Source: Seminavis robusta (lineage: Eukaryota; Bacillariophyta; Bacillariophyceae; Naviculales; Naviculaceae). From it: DNA of 64,000 bases. A program made the translations under genes and the position numbers. The stretch is from assembly GCA_903772945.1 (NCBI GenBank), contig CAICTM010000044.1, positions 85,763-149,762 on the forward strand, written 5' to 3'. Below, piece by piece: positions 47,749 through 58,629 of this stretch. The notes beneath the pieces are model-generated. The model was not told where the DNA came from, ran no database searches, and saw only the letters and a program-made list of their open reading frames with translations. Within the stretch, counting starts at the first letter, position 1, and each line of letters begins with the position of its first letter.

Positions 47749-49110
47749 ATGCCTACTGGGCTCAAGTCGTATTGCGATGAACATGTTTTGTTGCTGAATC
47801 GAGACGATATTTGGATTGGAAGGATATTTTCTTTCCTTGGCTTCGGGCAGTGCGCCTTCATAGCCATCAGCAAGCAATTCAATCAGCTCTACAAGGAGTA
47901 TTGTGACATGGATAGAAATCCTCCTGTGGTGATGGACAGATAGTCTGACGGTGGTAAATGCAGAGCAACTAGCACTGATTCTTATCACAGTGTTGCATTC
48001 TGCTATGTACCATGTGCGGAAACTGGCCACGGGATATTCCGCCAACAAAAGCCCGGATCATGACAAGGTCTGTGATACAATCGCCAGGCTCGGAAATCTC
48101 ATGGTTCTTGAATGCGCTCGTTTCCGACAGGACTTTCCGTGGAGCAAACAGACATGCAGAGCTGTTGCTGAAGTCGGTCATTAGGAAGTGATGGAATGGC
48201 TACATGCAAACAATCGCCCATGGGATGAAACTACATGCCGAGCTTCTGCTTTGAATGGTCATCAGGATATGCTCAAATGGGACAGATCCAATTACTGCCC
48301 TTGGAATGAAGCTACTTTTGCTGATGCTTCTCAAGGTGGGCATCTGGATATCCTGATGTGGGCTCGTTAGAAAGGATGTCCATGGAACAGTGATGCATGC
48401 AAAGCTGCTGCCAAACAAGGCCATTTTGATGTCCTCAAATGGTTGCATGAACAGGACTGTCCTTGGGGTGAAGGTACATGTGATGCTGCTGCTGAGGGTG
48501 GCCATTTGGAAATCCTCAAGTGGGTGAGAGGCAACGGATGCAACTGGAATCTGAAGACATGATATTTTGCTGCTAGAGACGGCCATCTGGAAATCCTGAT
48601 ATGGGCGCATGCGAATGGATGCCCTTGGAATGCACTGACATGCTCTGGTGCTACCAGTGGAGGTCATCTTGAAGTCCTGAAATGTGCACGTGATAATGGG
48701 TGCCCTTGGGATGCAAATACATGCAGCAATGCCGAAGAATATGGGTATTTTGAAATCCAGCAATGGGCTCATGAGCATGGCTGCTCTTGGGATCCAAGTA
48801 CATTCCAATCTGCTGCTCGTGGTGGTCACATGAATAGCTTCTTGAGAATGGATGTCCCTGAGATGCAAGGGCATGCTCCGCAGCTGCTTGTTGTGTTCAT
48901 TTGGATATTTGAAAATGGCGGCATGAAAATGCATGTCCCTGGGAAACAAGGACATGCTCTGGAGCTGCCTATTAGGGTCATTTGGATGTTTTGAAATGGG
49001 CCCGATCAAAGGATTGTCCTTGGGATGCCCAAACAGGTTCTTAAGCTAGAGCACGTAAACATTGGGAAATTGATGAATGGTGCTGTGCAAACGGTTTTCC
49101 GGTAGAGTAG
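47749..49110 (+). pseudogene. Broken F-box-like/ankyrin-repeat gene
   Basis: The ATG at 47,749 gives MPTGLKSYCDEHVLLL, then DDIWIGRIFSFLGFGQCAF, matching the F-box-like start of the gene at 28.1-29.1 kb. That frame ends at 47,941. Ankyrin units then continue in another frame: GNLMVLECARFRQDFPW, GHFDVLKWLHEQDCPW, GHLEILKWVRGNGCNW, GHLEVLKCARDNGCPW. In-frame stops interrupt them at about 48,182, 48,368 and 48,559, and a further frame change follows at about 48,830. About ten repeats remain readable. This is a true pseudogene, since errors alone would not give so many separate stops. Unlike its relative, its repeats favour KWxHxxxCPW. Confidence 0.8.
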
Positions 49111-49272
49111 AATTGAGCAGGAAGCATACAATTGAGAAACTGACTCAACATCAGAGCTTCAACCTATAACAGGGTACACAAAAATTCTACTGACTCCTGG
49201 CATAGGCAGGCAAATTATGTTTCAGTAGAGTTTGAACTAAGGCAATTCTATTGTGTGTGAAGCTTGCTACGT

Positions 49273-49920
49273 TTATTGATGACTCTGCTGCTCTTTGTGC
49301 AGGCTGGCGTACTTTGGCTCCAACATGGGATGACCTTCAGGGAAGAGCAACTTGATCCGGTTCTTTCTCATTTCAACTTCCAGTTCCACTTGTTTGCGAA
49401 TGTGTTCCAATAGTCCAAACTTGGCGACCCCCAGCTCTTCTGCAATCAAGGAAATTGCCACCATTTGCGGCTCTGGAAAGTCAGCAAGCGCCGCACAGGT
49501 GTACATGTCGTACACCATGCTCCTCCCAGCATTCTCCAAAAGGCGTAAGTCAGTCAAGTAGGTACTGCTGCAAACCAGCTCTACATCCAACAAGTCTGCA
49601 GCTTCCTGGAGCAAGGGTTCAATCAAGTCAACCATGGAATTATCTGGGCTGGTGATTGTGCCAAGACCTTTGAGGTATCGGACTTGCTCTGGGGTGTAGA
49701 CCCCCCCACTGCCAATGGCTAGACAAAGGGCCCGGGTGTAGCGGCTTTCAATCTGATGCCTGTGGTGCTGGTCTTCTGCAACCTCACTGGGTGTCTTAGT
49801 AAAGCCAAGATGAAAGTTGAAGAAGAAATCATGAGGTGTGATGCCTGATTCTTTGCTTTGGTTGCGCTGCTGATGGCTATGGTGATGGTTGTGGCGGTGG
49901 TGATGGTGACGAGACGACAT
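49273..49920 (-). CDS. TerB-like helical protein with a His-rich N-terminus
   Basis: 215 residues, single exon, ATG at 49,920. It begins MSSRHHHHRHNHHHSHQQ, which could bind metal. Residues about 60-185 are helical with two halves, TRALCLAIGSGGVYTPEQVR and RSMVYDMYTCAALADFPEPQ, then MVAISLIAEELGV. The doubled helix-turn pattern around acidic/Gly turns resembles TerB/DjlA-type domains, which bind metal or partner proteins in bacteria. The classical acidic metal ligands are only partly visible, so the assignment is tentative. No signal peptide. Confidence 0.6.
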   Translation of the reverse strand: MSSRHHHHRHNHHHSHQQRNQSKESGITPHDFFFNFHLGFTKTPSEVAEDQHHRHQIESRYTRALCLAIGSGGVYTPEQVRYLKGLGTITSPDNSMVDLIEPLLQEAADLLDVELVCSSTYLTDLRLLENAGRSMVYDMYTCAALADFPEPQMVAISLIAEELGVAKFGLLEHIRKQVELEVEMRKNRIKLLFPEGHPMLEPKYASLHKEQQSHQ

Positions 49921-50823
49921 TCTTCTGTTTTGGCTTTGTTTGATTTTATTCCTGGTTTGGGATTTGTGAGCCTGACTGTGCTGATGAGCCCGAGTTGTTG
50001 TGCCACGGCGGGGGAGGCGGCAAACACGAGCAGAGTGCTGATGAAGAGGTCCACGACTGTTTCGCGATGGGACGTTCGAGGAAGTTCAATGATCTCGGTT
50101 GTTGCCAGACGCACGGGAGTGACGAATCGATCGAGTCGAGTCGAATTATCAAACAATCATCACATCGGTTCATTACCCCACGGATTGGACAATAGCTGCC
50201 CGGCGCGCTGCAGGGTAACTGCAATATTATTGCGGCAGCTTCCTCATATCTTTCTGAACGCAAAATCATCAACCATGGCCAAAGTATCATCTCATGCAGC
50301 AAACAAAGCAGTCATATACTCTTCCTGTTGTGTTTGGAAGGACACTGAGTGTTTTCAGTGCTTCATTTGACGCTCCAAGCATCATGTTTCCCTCTCCATT
50401 GTCGCCTTTTTCGAGGCTCCTCTTTGAACCGATGTTGTTGTTGTCCGCTGAGTCGTGTCTGTGAGTTGGCCGAGCACACCATTCATTCGTTGATTGTTAA
50501 AGCTTTCGTAAAGGCCGGCTGGCGCTTATTGTACATCATGAACCGATGTGTCATTCGAGACGAGACGAAATTAGAGTCGAGTTAGTCAAACGAACCATCG
50601 TCCAGGTGTCCAGGTCCAGGTGTCCAGGTTCTTGCAGCCACCTCTCGCTGCACCGGTACTAGCTAGGTAGCCGTCCCTGCATCGAAGGTGACAGAGAGCT
50701 CGAGCCGGGTTGATTTCCCTGAATCTGTGGAGTTTGCTGAGGATTCGTTACGAAGTATATTTATTTGTTAAAAGAAACTATTCCTCTGGTAGAAAGATGC
50801 ATATACTACTGAACCTAGCGAAG
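49921..50823. other. Gene-free stretch between convergent-free neighbours
   Basis: Upstream of the TerB-like gene and downstream of the receptor gene. Both genes lie on the minus strand, so promoter sequence for the former and terminator sequence for the latter must lie here. GTCCAGGTGTCCAGGTCCAGG direct repeats occur at about 50,600. No gene supported. Confidence 0.35.
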
Positions 50824-53800
50824 CTAACAATCCACTTGGTCATTCGCATCGAGAAGCTCGATATCCTTTGTGCTGAGTCGACTGACGCCCATAGAAAGAC
50901 GGGGTGTAGGGTTCGCTCGGATAGACTCCATCATAGAGGCCGTAACTTCCATCCCTTTTGTCTCCCACTCTTGACGGTTTTGCATGGCGTAGTTGAGGCA
51001 TTCATCACTAGACACCCCAAACACGTTGCATTCCTTCAGCTTCTTTGCCAATGGGATGATATAGTTGTCAAAAAATCCAAGTTCTCCTCCGTACCTGTTA
51101 GAGCATTGAGAACAGCAGACGAAGAAGTGTTAGCGTCAATCAACCCAAGCTCTGGGTGTCTGTTCTAGTTCATTTCGTACCAAAATTCTTCGGGCGATTT
51201 GCCCATTCGTCCCGCAGTGAACGCTGCGTACATCTCCCGAAAAAGTCGCTCATTCCTGGGAGAAGGAGGGCAGAATCAGTACAGAATTCTGTTACAAGAG
51301 TGGGAAACGGCTCCAGATGGCACACGTACCATTTCCTGTAGACCTGCCAGTGTTGCATTGTGTGCACCACATCCGAAGCCTGAATGATGTGCTCAATCTG
51401 CATCATGACAGGGTTGAAGCCGTGAGCATCCGAGTTGGGCCATGCAAGAAACAAGCTTCAAGATTTTAAAGGCACTCACCACAATGGTAGCTCTCAAATC
51501 ATTGTGCTGCTCGTCCTGCTTGTCTTTGCTGAATGCTCTGTGCCAGCGGGTCTTTCTGAGATCGCCCAGTTCCTTGTCAAAGATGTCCGTGGCTGTGGTG
51601 CAAGAAGGGGCGTAGTCGGCAAACGAGATGAGGTGATGGCACTGGGTGCAGTGGTGCTCGGGGTGAAATCCAAAGACTTCGACTTACCAAGCACAACATT
51701 TACGACGACTGCAGGCAGGGAAGCAAACACATGTTGAGGTCATCCGAATTGCGAGAATCACGAATGCAGCTTCGCCTCTTATGGTTTACCTTGACGGAAC
51801 CTCATCATCTCTTGTCGGTTCACAAAGAGGGCCGCTCTGAGTTTGGCATAGTCGTCCCCCATCAACAGATCCCATGCCAAGTCCAATGAGTTCTAAAAAG
51901 TTCCATAAATACGGCACCGTGAGAATGATGTATTGCGCGATTCAGCTTCTTTTCATTTTCAAGCAGGAAATCGTACCTGCTCCGCAATGGATTTGTTCTT
52001 GTAGAGAGAAGCCATAATTTCATCTTCTTTAGCTAGCTGAGTGTTGGACACGCCTCGATGGTCAGTGTCGTGAATAAGGGCTGAGTGAAGATAAGCAGGA
52101 TGAGCTAGAGTCCATTGCAAAAACACAGAAGTTTGCCGACCGCAGATCTTACCGGAAAAGACAATGGCAAAGAGAGTTATTGGGTCGGAGTTGATTCCTA
52201 CAAGGTAGATAGCAACGGTTGAGAACGCAAGTCGCGAGAGGATGACAAGCTTCGGGGCATGACCGAGTTACTACAACGGCACATACCATGCGTGTAGTCA
52301 TGGACGTGAGCAGCCACACCAGTGTGATCTTTCATGTGGATGCTGTCATCAATGTCTGGTGCCACGATCCTGTTCAGGAATTTATCTACAAAGAGATCGC
52401 AAGCTCGTTCGTTAGTTTGAAGTAGACAATCCAATGTTTGCTGCTGCTACCGTTCTGGCTACGTACCGACGGACATGGTGACATGACATGCATGCTCTGC
52501 AGGAGGGCCGAGGGAGCGAGGGAGGGTTAGCTTTGCTTGCCAGACGTAACGTCAAAGTTTCAGATATATTCTTACCAAAGTTGTGGAACTGGTTCGCTAT
52601 TGGTGCAATGGCGGGAAAAGGCCAAACCGTGAGATCTTCCGTTCCCAGCAAGCAACTAGTCAACTGCAGCACTGCTTTTCACAGTCTTACCCTGGTACAT
52701 TGCAGCCAGCGCCGTAACTAGTTCTGTCAGCTGATCCTCTATCTCCTCACTGATGGTTACCTCTCCGCGCTTCTTTGCTCGAGCGGCATCGGCGGCGTCA
52801 AACTGAGGCATCGAAATGACATCGGCTACCTCGTCAAAACTAGTCTTGCCTTCCGGCACGCGGTAGATGAGATCCGAAGCCTTACACTTTCCAACCTTTT
52901 TCTGGTCTTGGCGAGCGATGATTGTTGCAATGCGCTTCTTGAACAGATCCGTAACCCATCCGATGAGGCGATCGTGCTTGACATGGCTACTCTTTCTGAG
53001 AGGCGGCAAGGGCACGACAGCTTTGCGGCCAGGGGCTTGTTCTGGCTTTGGGGCAATCGACGATACGGCGTCCCGCGAGTTGGGCGTAACCCAGTACGAC
53101 TCGAGCATGCCTTTGCCTTTGATATTGAGCATATCGGCTCGTCGCTGTAGCCAATGTTCCTGAAGAGGGTGGAGCGTCCCGCATTTGTTTCGTATGAGTT
53201 ATTGCCCCGTGGTCATAATACTATGAATCAAGAGGGTCGGTTCCTACCTTTCCACCAGCGATCAGTAGTTTTGCCGTTGCAGCCGATACCTGAATCCTGT
53301 TGGATTCCCCCGAACTATGCCATGCGCACTGTGTGAGCAGGTGCCACAAACAATTCGAAGACTCTCATAATTGCAAAATGCACGTACCTTTCCATGCGAG
53401 CCGCAGTGTTGACCTTCAAAGTACAACATTCAATTCATTGAGTGTCGACCCGCATGTTTCCAATTCATATGCGGCCCATCGTAACTTACCGTGTCCCCAA
53501 AAAGCTGGGAGATGCAGGAAAGGGCGATACGTGAGCTGCATGCTGCATCATGATTGCATCTTTATGCTGTGACAAGCAACAACCTACCTGGAACCTTGCA
53601 CGTTCCCCCCTCAACACACCGGCTGTCACAGGGCCGCTGTTGATCCCGATTCTTTGGAATTAAGTAAGCCATGAAGAGTTTCTTGGGTTAGTTCAACTGC
53701 TTTCTAAGGTAGCAGGCAGTCACCAAGTCCATCGAAGGTTGCAAAAGTGATATGTACTTGCCTGATTCCGAGATCTGCAGTGTCCGGGCCCAATGTGTGC

Positions 53801-56441
53801 TCGAGGCTTCTGGTCAACACTCCAAACTTTTCAACGCACATCCCCGCAAATCTGATGGGGATGAAGAAAGTTAGATTTGCTCGTCTCGACTGGAAGTCAA
53901 ACCGGGGATTGACGCACGCACCTGGCCATGATCAAAGCATGTCGTTCATTCGGGTTGGGCAAACCGGTGCACGCCACGTAGCTATCCCCTGGAAGGACAT
54001 GGGGCAGAGGAGGTTTGGAGTGTCAGAAGAGCATGTTGGTGCAATCTTTGCTGCAAAGGATGGCCATGATAAGTGACTTACCCACTGTTTCAACCTGTGC
54101 GGACGCGTAGACCATGGTGGATGAGTACGGTAGATCCTTGTGAGCCACGTGGATTGTTCGAGTAGAAACGAGTTGCCTGGCATACGAATCGAATCTTCTC
54201 ACCTTGAAGACACCGTATCTTCTGCCAATGGCATCAAAGCTTTGATACACAGTTTCCAATAGTGTGAAGACATGGGCTGGATCTCTGGAAGAACTCCAAG
54301 CAGTGAATCCTTGGGGAGCAAACGCGAACAGTGTGGCAAGAGAGCAGATAGGTGAGGATTGTGTTGTGGGGATTGGTTTGGTTCCTTTGGCAGCTACAGA
54401 TGCTTGGTTGGACGCACCTGAAATGTCGCTAAAGAAGACCGTGCACTCGGGGCTGCAAGACGAGCAAGCAAGCAAGCAAGCAAACAATGTCAGAGGACCT
54501 GACCACCACTGCCATTCGAAAATCAACAACAACTACCTGGAAGATGCTTACAATAAATCGGCAATGGGCTGACTCATTTGGTCCACACCAGCACCATCGT
54601 CATTGAGAAACTTTTTGAGTCTCGTCTTGCCACTGGCATATTCCGATCCCATTAATCGTTCTCGAACGGCTTCAGGGAAGAGCGAATCGACAATCTTGGT
54701 GGTCTTCACGGCTTGATCATGCACAACAGCTTGACGCTGTTCGACGTATCGGTTAAAGAGCAAAAAGACAAGTGCCGTCACAACGAAAACCATGGCCACG
54801 GCACTAGTCACGATAATGGGCAAGTAGGTCATGTATTCGTCCTGCAATTCCTGTGACGGATACACGTGCAACTCGTAGGCACAAATGTCTTGATTGAGTT
54901 TCATGCGCAAGACCGAGTCATCTTCTCCAATGTCAATAATGGATTGAAAGTCGACCGAGCGGACCAAATCGGGACGTTGCGTGCTTCGGTACTGTTCGTG
55001 TTGATCGCCTTCACCCAGAAACAAGACCTGTTCTCCGACGACCTTGTAGGTAAATGCTCCGGCACATGAGTTTTGCAAGACAACGACGAGGCCCGGAAAG
55101 TTGGATGGCAAGAGATCTTCAAAGTAATAGCTCCACTTGAAAACGGCAAATATAATGCCGACAACTTGTCGTGCCTCCAAGTTGGTCACGTCATCAAAGA
55201 TGGGAATGTAGACGGTGGACATGGGGTCTCCGTGGTATTCGACCATTTCTCCTTCCTTGAGACTGACTAGCGTGGCATAGTATGCCGTTCCCAGATCATC
55301 GGAATTGGCATATCCAGGTGGTGCCGTGTCGAGTCCTCCAATGGCCATTTGTCCCACTTCCACAGCCTTGAGCAAGTAGGGTTCGTAGGCCTGATCGAAG
55401 TAACAACACAAGACGAGAGAGAGATGCCAAGCAAGTCAGTGAGTGGTAATCTGTGAGAGACCAAGATGACAAGCCCACTAGCTAGCTATTACATACCTCA
55501 TACATTCGCACATCAAAGTTGACAGTGGACCCTCCTCCAAAGCTGTAACTTGCTTGCCAACTGGGAAAGTAGGGTCCATCGTGTGTGACGGGTGTGGGGA
55601 TTCCTTGATCGGAATAGGAAAAGATTTTGTTGGGGAATCCACTGGAATAGTCAATGAGCTGACTGTCTTCGTCTGTAAAGTCATAGAGGGCGCGGTGGCT
55701 GTTCTTGAAGAAGGGAGTGGAGTTGGAGGAATGAGTGAATGTAGTAGTGGAAGTTTCTTGGACGTGTCCCTCTTGCGTGACGACTTGCAGCAGATCTCGT
55801 CCTCCAAGATGAAGTCCCGCCGTCTTTTCGTATTCTTGTGCTTCCGCGAGCCACCACGTGTTGGCGACAGAGTAGTCTTCCCAGTCTTGTCGCTGGTCTT
55901 TGTGAACGAGTGGCACGTACTGAGAATAGAGCGCCCCACTGAGTTGATTGGTCACACCCGCCCGCAATCCAAAATCCTTTATGGTTACGAAAGGCCAACT
56001 CATGTTGGGCTGCGCCGCGGCATAGAGCGACGCTTGAATGGCGAGAGAGCCAATGGCGGCCAGTTTCTTGGAAACAATGTCTTCGAACGAGCTCAAAATC
56101 TTGCGACTCGAGCCGTCAAACTGATTCTCAAACTCGTCGCTCTCCGCTTTGCTGGTCAAGAGATAGACGCCCACCGAAACGGCCACTGCGGCCAGTAGAA
56201 TGGCACCCAAGACGAGCAACCGCAGGTAAAAGACCTTGCGCGTCTCGGCCTTGCCAATGGCCAGTTCTTCTTCCGAGGCGCTGGTGTGGCTGTGGCCACC
56301 ACTGCTGCTGGCATTGTAGTCGGTGATGCTCAGATCATGGTTGCCGTCATCGTTACCACCACCACCACCTTCGCTAAACTCATCCGAAAAGGCATCGGAT
56401 GCACGAGACACCATCAACTCGTCCTTCTTGGTCGTCGTCAT
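50824..56441 (-). CDS. Two-pass sensor receptor with nucleotide cyclase and cyclic-nucleotide phosphodiesterase domains
   Basis: 23 exons, 1,228 residues, ATG at 56,441. Exons from 5': 55,497-56,441; 54,552-55,390; 54,418-54,452; 54,203-54,309; 54,082-54,094; 53,922-53,988; 53,762-53,851; 53,588-53,651; 53,490-53,504; 53,388-53,413; 53,248-53,314; 52,691-53,159; 52,576-52,596; 52,467-52,496; 52,287-52,385; 52,153-52,197; 51,977-52,080; 51,790-51,892; 51,688-51,708; 51,480-51,592; 51,330-51,397; 51,181-51,255; 50,824-51,094. All phases agree. Membrane spans at about 70-96 and 504-527 bracket an outer sensor region. The class III cyclase (about 595-756) has metal aspartates in FFSDIS and VGDSY, plus LFGDTVNTAARMES. 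The PDE (about 900-1,228) has HNFEHACHV, HDTDHRG, ATDIF, QASDVVH and GELGFFDNYIIPLAKKL. It can both make and break a cyclic nucleotide; the signal it senses is unknown. Confidence 0.9.
53490..53504 (-). other. 15-base micro-exon encoding LFGDT
   Basis: CTTTTTGGGGACACG between TCCCAG and GTAAGT. It keeps phase, so skipping it would remove five residues of the cyclase core without a frame change. Confidence 0.75.
53702..53761 (-). other. GC-AG intron boundary within the cyclase
   Basis: The intron after LGIR begins GCAAGTAC instead of GT and ends CCAAAG before ATCGGGATC (full intron 53,652-53,761). Phase 2 is kept on both sides, and the join gives LGIRIGINSGPVTAG, the expected conserved strand. 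GC donors are a known minor class with a strong exon-side match, as seen here (CAG|GCAAGT). Confidence 0.7.
54082..54094 (-). other. 13-base micro-exon encoding the VETVG cyclase motif
   Basis: The exon GTTGAAACAGTGG is flanked by CACAG on one side and GTAAGT on the other. It supplies the glutamate that contacts the purine base, and the split Gly that leads into the second metal-binding Asp in GDSY. Skipping it would shift the frame and destroy the cyclase. Confidence 0.75.
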
Positions 56442-58629
56442 GGTCCACTGATTTCTTGGGGGCTTGCTTGGTGAGATTCGATTCCAACTCTAGCTAGAAC
56501 TTCAATCTTGTATGTACGCTATCTGTGCAAGGCTCACTGTGACGTCCACTTTCGTAAGCTCGGTTTGGTTGTAAAATGGTACGATAGAAGCAAGTAAATG
56601 TTAGAAGTACCGTACGAAGCAGCCAGCTGAAAGAAAGAGGAAAACCAACACAAGCTCCTCTCTGCGATTGATGAAAAAGTGATCCCACACAGACTAGACC
56701 GGAATTTGGCCTTTTTCTACAGAGCCTTCCCTCCCGCTTCTCCAGATGACCCAACAACTATTAATACATGTACAAGGTACCGTAGCCAAGCTACCCTGAA
56801 GCTAGCTACGGTACCCGTTGCCACGTTGCTACGGTAGCTACACAAGCCAGGAACTAGACATCTAGCTACTGGTTAACTAGCTAGACTAGCTATTAGACAG
56901 CTACAGCCCAGCTACCTACCGGTACCCAGTGCTTAGCGCTACCCACTCTCCACTCTACCAATACTCGGATACAGCTGAAGCCTAAAGCAGCTCCAGTAGC
57001 TGCTTTGGCTGCTGGGATGCCCTAGATCCAGCCAGGTCTTAAGCTATATAGCCATAATAATATTATAGTCTTAAGGTATCAGCCCAGAATATTACAATAG
57101 TCTTAATGCACTGCAGGTCTTAATACCCAGATCACTCTAGAGTACATGTATGTATGTAAGTGAGCACAAGCAAGTGAGCAAGATCAATAATTATTGCAGT
57201 TCAGGCAGAACCCAATTGCTAATACAGCTGGCTAGATCTTGGATTTACGAGGAACCGCTTCAGGGTGGTTGTCCAGGACTGTCTCTTCATACCTTTGAAA
57301 TACCCCAGGCAGATGTTAATAAATAAAGAATCCTCAAACCATACCGGTACACCTAAACTTAACAATACTAAAAAGCACTAGTTAATAAACCACGGTATTA
57401 TTAACTAATAGTGTTATGTAAACCTTGGGGAAATGGAAGGACATCATCATTCAAATGGACATTCGCGAGCTCATTCGCGGTTACAAAGCCAGCTGTTGCG
57501 GTACCAGTGAGGACTTTTTGGGAAAGTCATGAATTAAAGGTCTCCTTTAAAGCACTATTAGCAGCTCACTACTCTTCATCCCAACAGCCCAACAGTACCG
57601 GTACTACAGTAAAGCAGCTAGTAAAGCTACGTTGTCCTCAGTATTAATCAAGTGAACCCATAACTCATTTATTGTTCATAACCTGCTCAGACCATGAAAT
57701 AAAACCCATTCATCGCCAGAAAGTCATAAAGGATGATTCTGGTTTACAATATTATTTACTTTAGAAGTTTTAGACCTATGCATGCAGAGTACGTGTACAG
57801 AGTCATGAAAACATGAAACCGGAACCATACAAAGAAGCAGCTACATGTATGATAATATAAATTATTGAATCCATTCGCATGAAGCCCAACTAACTTACCA
57901 ATTAAGTAAAGCAGTACTTAATTAAGAGTGCTTTTAGCGAAGGACCAGGGAACACCTCTACACTGTAAAGCTTCAACGCTTTCTGTTCATTGCACTGTTT
58001 GCATACCTAGTGGCACATGTACCGGGAAGCTAAGTACAGACCAGCTGATAGTCCCAAAGCAACCTACACTGTATGTTTGCCTAATAATTAATGGGTTCCG
58101 AGCTACCAGCCAGAAGTTGTCCAATACCTAGCTCTCGATCTCTCCAATTCCGTCCACGGAGATCTTCAAATGTGATTGTTTCAAGGCTTTCTGATCCAAC
58201 TGCCTACCCAACCAATCAGAAAAAATGATAGGGAGTGAGAATCCAATAGACTCGTCCGTGGACATTGCCTTTTTGCGAACCTTTCTCAGTCGATAATGTC
58301 TCTGCAGTCTTTTTACAAAACCATTATTAATACCAGTGAACAGCGAACGGTGAACGGAAACAGAGGATTTATTTGGCTTCTTTTCTGCAATCTTCGCCTA
58401 CTTCACCACCATATTCCTGCTTCCGAATGTATGTGATACCGGCAGATTCTCATTCATTGTCCCAATTGGGACCGCTACCGTAAAAGTAGCCATGGGAGTG
58501 GCAATGGTGCAAGCGACCGCTGGCAGGGAAGTTGTCAATACTAGTAGCTACTCCAGAGTACGGACATGCTCGAACATGTGCATACTAGCTAGCTAGCGAT
58601 GATTACTGCGCCGCAGGAATGCCTCCTCA
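56442..58629. other. Long gene-free, AT-rich stretch
   Basis: About 2.2 kb. CTAGCTAG-type blocks at about 56,490, 56,810-56,900 and 58,583-58,596, and GGTACC/TACCGGTA-type words (56,777, 56,920, 57,344, 57,598) are frequent. TACATGTA words recur. The frames are short and show no domain. The 300 bases next to 56,441 should hold the receptor promoter. Confidence 0.4.

Noticed and set aside
28135-49110. Ankyrin arrays as secreted effectors
   Set aside because: No signal peptide; the F-box-like start points to an intracellular protein.
52656-53132. Separate small genes inside the receptor locus
   Set aside because: Splice sites join these frames in phase into known cyclase and PDE motifs.
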